Origin: DAIUCA01 sp964613675
GTDB taxonomy: Bacteria; Pseudomonadota; Gammaproteobacteria; Competibacterales; Competibacteraceae
Assembly: GCA_964613675.1 (NCBI GenBank)
Contig: CAZTIH010000032.1
Span: 1-24,663, forward strand
Reading direction: 5' to 3'
DNA: 24,663 nucleotides
Position numbers and translations under genes: made by a program. This document shows, piece by piece, positions 21,817 to 24,663 of the stretch (position 1 is the stretch's first letter; each line of letters begins with the position of its first letter). The notes under the pieces were generated by a model that saw only the letters and a program-made list of their open reading frames with translations, did no database searches and had not been told where the DNA came from.

Positions 21817-22824
21817 ATGAAACGTATTCTGATCGTCGGCCCTGCTTGGGTTGGCGACATGGTGATGGTGCAATCGTTAGTTCAGACCTTACATCAACAG
21901 GTTTCAGAAGCGCATATCGACATTTTAGCGCCACCGTGGACCTGCGAACTGACGGAACGGATGCCAGGGGTACGCCGAGGAATTAGCGTACCCTTCAAGC
22001 ATGGTGAATGGCGTTTTTTTGAGCGTTATCAACAAGGTAGCGCGTTGCGTCACCAGTATGACCAAGCCATCATCCTGCCGCGTGCATGGAAGGCGGCGCT
22101 GTTGCCTTATGCGGCCCGTATCCCTCAACGGACGGGTTATCTTGGAGAAGCGCGTTTTGGTCTGATTAACGATCTACGCCGTCGCCTTGCGGATCGTACG
22201 ATTGAACAGTTTGTGGCCTTGGGATTGCCCAAAAATCAATGGCTTAACGAATTTCCGTCGCCGCAAATCATGGCCCACTCTACTGTGGCGGCTTCGTTGC
22301 GAACGCATTTACAGCTCGATGATCCCCGTCCTATCGTCGGATTTTGTCCAGGGGCCGAATATGGACCGGCAAAACGATGGCCGACTTCTCATTTTATCGT
22401 TCTTGCTCAACAACTTATCGCCCAAAATTACCAAATTTGGGGCTTGGGTTCGACGAAAGACCAACCTTTAACAGCGGCGATTGCTTCAGAATGCCCGAAA
22501 CACTTTTACGATCTTGCGGGAAAAACGCGCCTCAACGATGCCATTGATTTGTTAAACGAATGTAGCGCGGTCGTCAGCAATGATTCGGGATTAATGCACC
22601 TTGCTGCGGCCTTAGGACGCCCTACTTTGGGTTTATTTGGGTCTTCGAGTGCGAAAAAGACCCCTCCCGTGGGAAAATGCGTCAAAAGCCTTGAAATCAC
22701 TTTAGATTGTCGTCCTTGTTTTCAACGCGCTTGCCGCTTTGGACATTTGCGCTGTTTAACCGAGCTTTCGCCGACTTGGGTGCTTTCAGAGTTACAGACG
22801 CTATTGACGACTGAATGCTCCTAA
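21817..22824 (+). CDS. waaF: ADP-heptose:LPS heptosyltransferase II
   Basis: A GT-B glycosyltransferase of family 9 (335 aa) that adds the second heptose to the LPS inner core at the cytoplasmic face of the inner membrane. N-terminal GPAWVGDMVMVQSL (8-21), CPGAEYGPAKRWP (in the second domain), SNDSGLMHLAAALGRPTLGL and the WaaF-specific cysteine-rich CRPCFQRACRFGHLRCL near the C-terminus are present. The second-heptose assignment rests on these signatures. No clear ribosome site is visible, so translation may be coupled to the zinc-finger gene. It converges with the methyltransferase gene, separated by only three bases. Confidence 0.92.
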   Translation: MKRILIVGPAWVGDMVMVQSLVQTLHQQVSEAHIDILAPPWTCELTERMPGVRRGISVPFKHGEWRFFERYQQGSALRHQYDQAIILPRAWKAALLPYAARIPQRTGYLGEARFGLINDLRRRLADRTIEQFVALGLPKNQWLNEFPSPQIMAHSTVAASLRTHLQLDDPRPIVGFCPGAEYGPAKRWPTSHFIVLAQQLIAQNYQIWGLGSTKDQPLTAAIASECPKHFYDLAGKTRLNDAIDLLNECSAVVSNDSGLMHLAAALGRPTLGLFGSSSAKKTPPVGKCVKSLEITLDCRPCFQRACRFGHLRCLTELSPTWVLSELQTLLTTECS

Positions 22825-22827
22825 CGA

Positions 22828-23781
22828 TTACAACGGCTTTTTCGCCCACAACATGTAGCCACTAGCGAGTTCAAAATTTTTCTCAACAGGGAGCGCAGTG
22901 ACAAAGGGTTGATCGAGATAAGTAGCTGGGGAAGCGAGCAAATCACCTATTTTCAGATTTCTGAACTGCGTGCGAATCGCATCGGGTAACCCCGAATCCC
23001 AAGATTGCAGTATCCAGGTCAAAGAAAAAATCGGCAGCATACTGGGCACAACTTCCAAGCGCTCGATGACTAAATCTGGTGCAAATAGATTCCGTAAACC
23101 TTGATCGGTGGCATTGTAATAATGATGTGGATAGCCATGACGCGGCTGTAAAAACGGCATGTGGCAAATTAACGAACCGCCTGGCTTCAGAACACGTTTA
23201 ATTTCCGCAGCACAGGCAAAGGGATCCTTTACATGCTCCAGAACCGCCAGCGAAATCACGCCATCAAAAGCGTTATCGACAAAGGGCAGATATTCTCCCA
23301 CGCCGCGCACATCTGTAGTGTCGTAATTAACGATCTCGAAGTTGACGATATGGTCGTAATAGACATTCCGTTGACCCGCACCACAATCCAGAATGATGCC
23401 CGCTTGCAGACGCTCTACCATCTCCAATACCAGAGGATCGTAGCAATTTCCGCTCACTGCATCGGTTTCTACAATATCGCATTGCTGATTCAATTCCGAC
23501 GTTAAGAAGTCAAAGTAACCATCTGTAATTTCGTGGGGCAGATTTGTATTTAACAACGGTTTAATTCGAGCGAGTTTGGCTTGCTTCATCTCGCGCAATG
23601 TCGGGTCGTTGAGTCGGCGAATCGAACGGTTTTCCCGAAAGCCAAACAGCTTAAAATGCTGATAGCCACTCGCAAAACCCCCAGATCTCACGGCCTGAGC
23701 CACTGCCCAATTTGCCGCAAGATAACCCGCCTCATCAAAATTTTTGAATGTTGCGGGAAAGGTCAATTCGATAGACCGCAT
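22828..23781 (-). CDS. SAM-dependent methyltransferase with N-terminal carbohydrate-protein-type repeat
   Basis: A 317-residue protein. Residues 15-52 carry the motif YLAANWAVAQAVRSGGFASG then QHFKLFGFRENR, matching the YLxxNxDVAxAVxxGxFxSGxxHFxxFGxxEGR unit found in many glycosyltransferase and surface-polysaccharide proteins. Residues about 125-240 are a class I methyltransferase: ILDCGAGQ (130-137), the acidic end of the second strand, LPFVDNAFDGVISLAVLEHV (165-184) and RVLKPGG (196-202). The substrate is unknown; the neighbouring waaF and the repeat suggest a cell-surface sugar. The start has AGG eight bases upstream. Confidence 0.82.
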   Translation of the reverse strand: MRSIELTFPATFKNFDEAGYLAANWAVAQAVRSGGFASGYQHFKLFGFRENRSIRRLNDPTLREMKQAKLARIKPLLNTNLPHEITDGYFDFLTSELNQQCDIVETDAVSGNCYDPLVLEMVERLQAGIILDCGAGQRNVYYDHIVNFEIVNYDTTDVRGVGEYLPFVDNAFDGVISLAVLEHVKDPFACAAEIKRVLKPGGSLICHMPFLQPRHGYPHHYYNATDQGLRNLFAPDLVIERLEVVPSMLPIFSLTWILQSWDSGLPDAIRTQFRNLKIGDLLASPATYLDQPFVTALPVEKNFELASGYMLWAKKPL

Positions 23782-23891
23782 AAAATTACCTGTACAAGTT
23801 TTGCCAAATTTTCACACAGAAAAATAGTCTGATCGCTGCTAAGGTAGCTAGGCGGCAAATACCGTTTAACCATCTAAAACGAGGAAACCCC

Positions 23892-24641
23892 ATGCACAAT
23901 CTCATTCGGGTGTCGACCATTTTCGTCTGTCTGATCGCTGCACTCCCCGTCCATGCACAAGATCGCAAGTTCTACGCAGGCGCTGAGACGGGCGACTATT
24001 TCGGCTTATTCTGCCCGCATGTCTTAAAAACCATCACAGCCAACCCGTTTTTCTTCACTGAATTTACGGGGTGTGAGGTTTCTCGGGGAAGTGCCGCAAA
24101 TATCGAACAAGTCCTCGCCAATCCCAAAGCCATCGGTCTGTCGCAAGCGGATGTTGCTCTGGATGCACTGGCGCAAAATCCCGACAAACTCGCCGTATCC
24201 ACCGCCGACATGGGGCATGAATGCCTGTTTTTTGTGACCAACGATGCGTCGGTTAACGATCTGAACTCGCTTCCCAGTCGCTTACCGGTTGCCTTGGCAG
24301 GGGAAGGAAGCGGGAGCGATCGGACTTTCCGGTTTCTGCAAAGTTTGAATCCCAGCCTCGAAAGTCTCCGCAATATTCAGCGTTTCGGCAGCAGTGCAGA
24401 GGCGGTTGACGCCGTAATTGCAGGTCAAGCCGTAATGGCCTTTTTCGTACAGTTTCCGAATATGCAGAACCAGATTTTTCAGAAACTCTTAAATGCGGAG
24501 AATATCTCTTTCGTTCCGGTAATAAGTCGGCCAATTCTGCGCCGCGAAGTGAACGGAGTACGCGTGTACGAACCCATGGAAATCAAGTTGCAAGGTGGCA
24601 TTAGAAGTCGCTTGCGGAAGTGGTTCTCCATATCGGCATAG
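23892..24641 (+). CDS. Exported solute-binding-like protein (TAXI/NMT1-like)
   Basis: GAGGA lies seven bases before the ATG. The first 22 residues (MHNLIRVSTIFVCLIAALPV then HA) are a Sec signal peptide with a VHA/QD cleavage site. The mature part resembles TRAP-associated TAXI or NMT1-like periplasmic binding proteins: FTGCEVSRGSAANIEQVLAN (57-76), IGLSQADVALDAL (81-93), the ECLFFVTND strand (109-117) and LAGEGSGSDRTFRFL (134-148). It probably binds a small organic ligand in the periplasm. With 249 residues it is shorter than typical TAXI proteins (about 320), and the basic end IRSRLRKWFSISA does not resemble their C-terminus, so a 3' frameshift is possible. No permease gene is in view. Confidence 0.6.
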   Translation: MHNLIRVSTIFVCLIAALPVHAQDRKFYAGAETGDYFGLFCPHVLKTITANPFFFTEFTGCEVSRGSAANIEQVLANPKAIGLSQADVALDALAQNPDKLAVSTADMGHECLFFVTNDASVNDLNSLPSRLPVALAGEGSGSDRTFRFLQSLNPSLESLRNIQRFGSSAEAVDAVIAGQAVMAFFVQFPNMQNQIFQKLLNAENISFVPVISRPILRREVNGVRVYEPMEIKLQGGIRSRLRKWFSISA

Positions 24642-24663
24642 GCATTGATCGAGCGCTGGACAT

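Noticed and set aside
1..24663. CRISPR array, tRNA, rRNA or prophage
   Set aside because: No regularly spaced direct repeats, cloverleaf-like sequences, ribosomal segments or phage structural genes were seen on reading both strands.

Overview
The window comes from a Gram-negative proteobacterium, most likely a gammaproteobacterium. It carries the gammaproteobacterial ubiquinone block ubiE-ubiJ-ubiB behind hslU, an LPS core heptosyltransferase (waaF), periplasmic and lipoprotein signal sequences, and the proteobacterial pairs gph-trpE and ilvE-zinc finger-waaF. Genus cannot be read from the sequence.

Layout. (1) 1-5708, plus strand: the end of a secreted repeat protein, then hslU, a DUF971 gene, ubiE, ubiJ and ubiB. 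The last four are tightly packed, with 4-base overlaps at each junction from DUF971 to ubiB. (2) 5688-8296, minus strand: a three-gene operon with 2-3 base gaps. It encodes a protein with an ISL3-transposase-like N-terminus, a FIST-C-like protein and a DUF4743-type Nudix hydrolase. (3) About 8530-13020: an accessory island. It holds an integron-integrase remnant (minus) split by a 100-N gap and, pointing away from it, a gamma-glutamylcyclotransferase-like gene, a decayed TnpB gene (minus), a C5-cytosine methyltransferase whose 3' end lies inside an attC-like site, a truncated PIN-like cassette gene, and an N6-adenine methyltransferase. No restriction endonuclease is visible. (4) 13024-18316: a glycine-zipper lipoprotein (minus), then a plus-strand run of a DUF697 GTPase, a coiled-coil/HTH protein, a degenerate MoeA paralogue and a MoeA-periplasmic-binding-protein fusion. 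(5) 18345-20487, minus strand: gph-trpE. (6) 20632-22824, plus strand: ilvE, a small zinc-finger gene and waaF. (7) 22828-24641: a SAM methyltransferase (minus) and an exported solute-binding-like protein (plus).

Most of the window is housekeeping: quinone synthesis, tryptophan and branched-chain amino acid synthesis, LPS core and molybdenum cofactor. The two parts that could hold something undescribed are the ISL3-like/FIST-like/Nudix operon and the integron-derived island with two solitary DNA methyltransferases. The MoeA pair, one copy lacking several active-site motifs, with a neighbouring GTPase and HTH protein, is a third candidate. No tRNA, rRNA or CRISPR array was seen. All assignments come from reading motifs by eye, without database searches.
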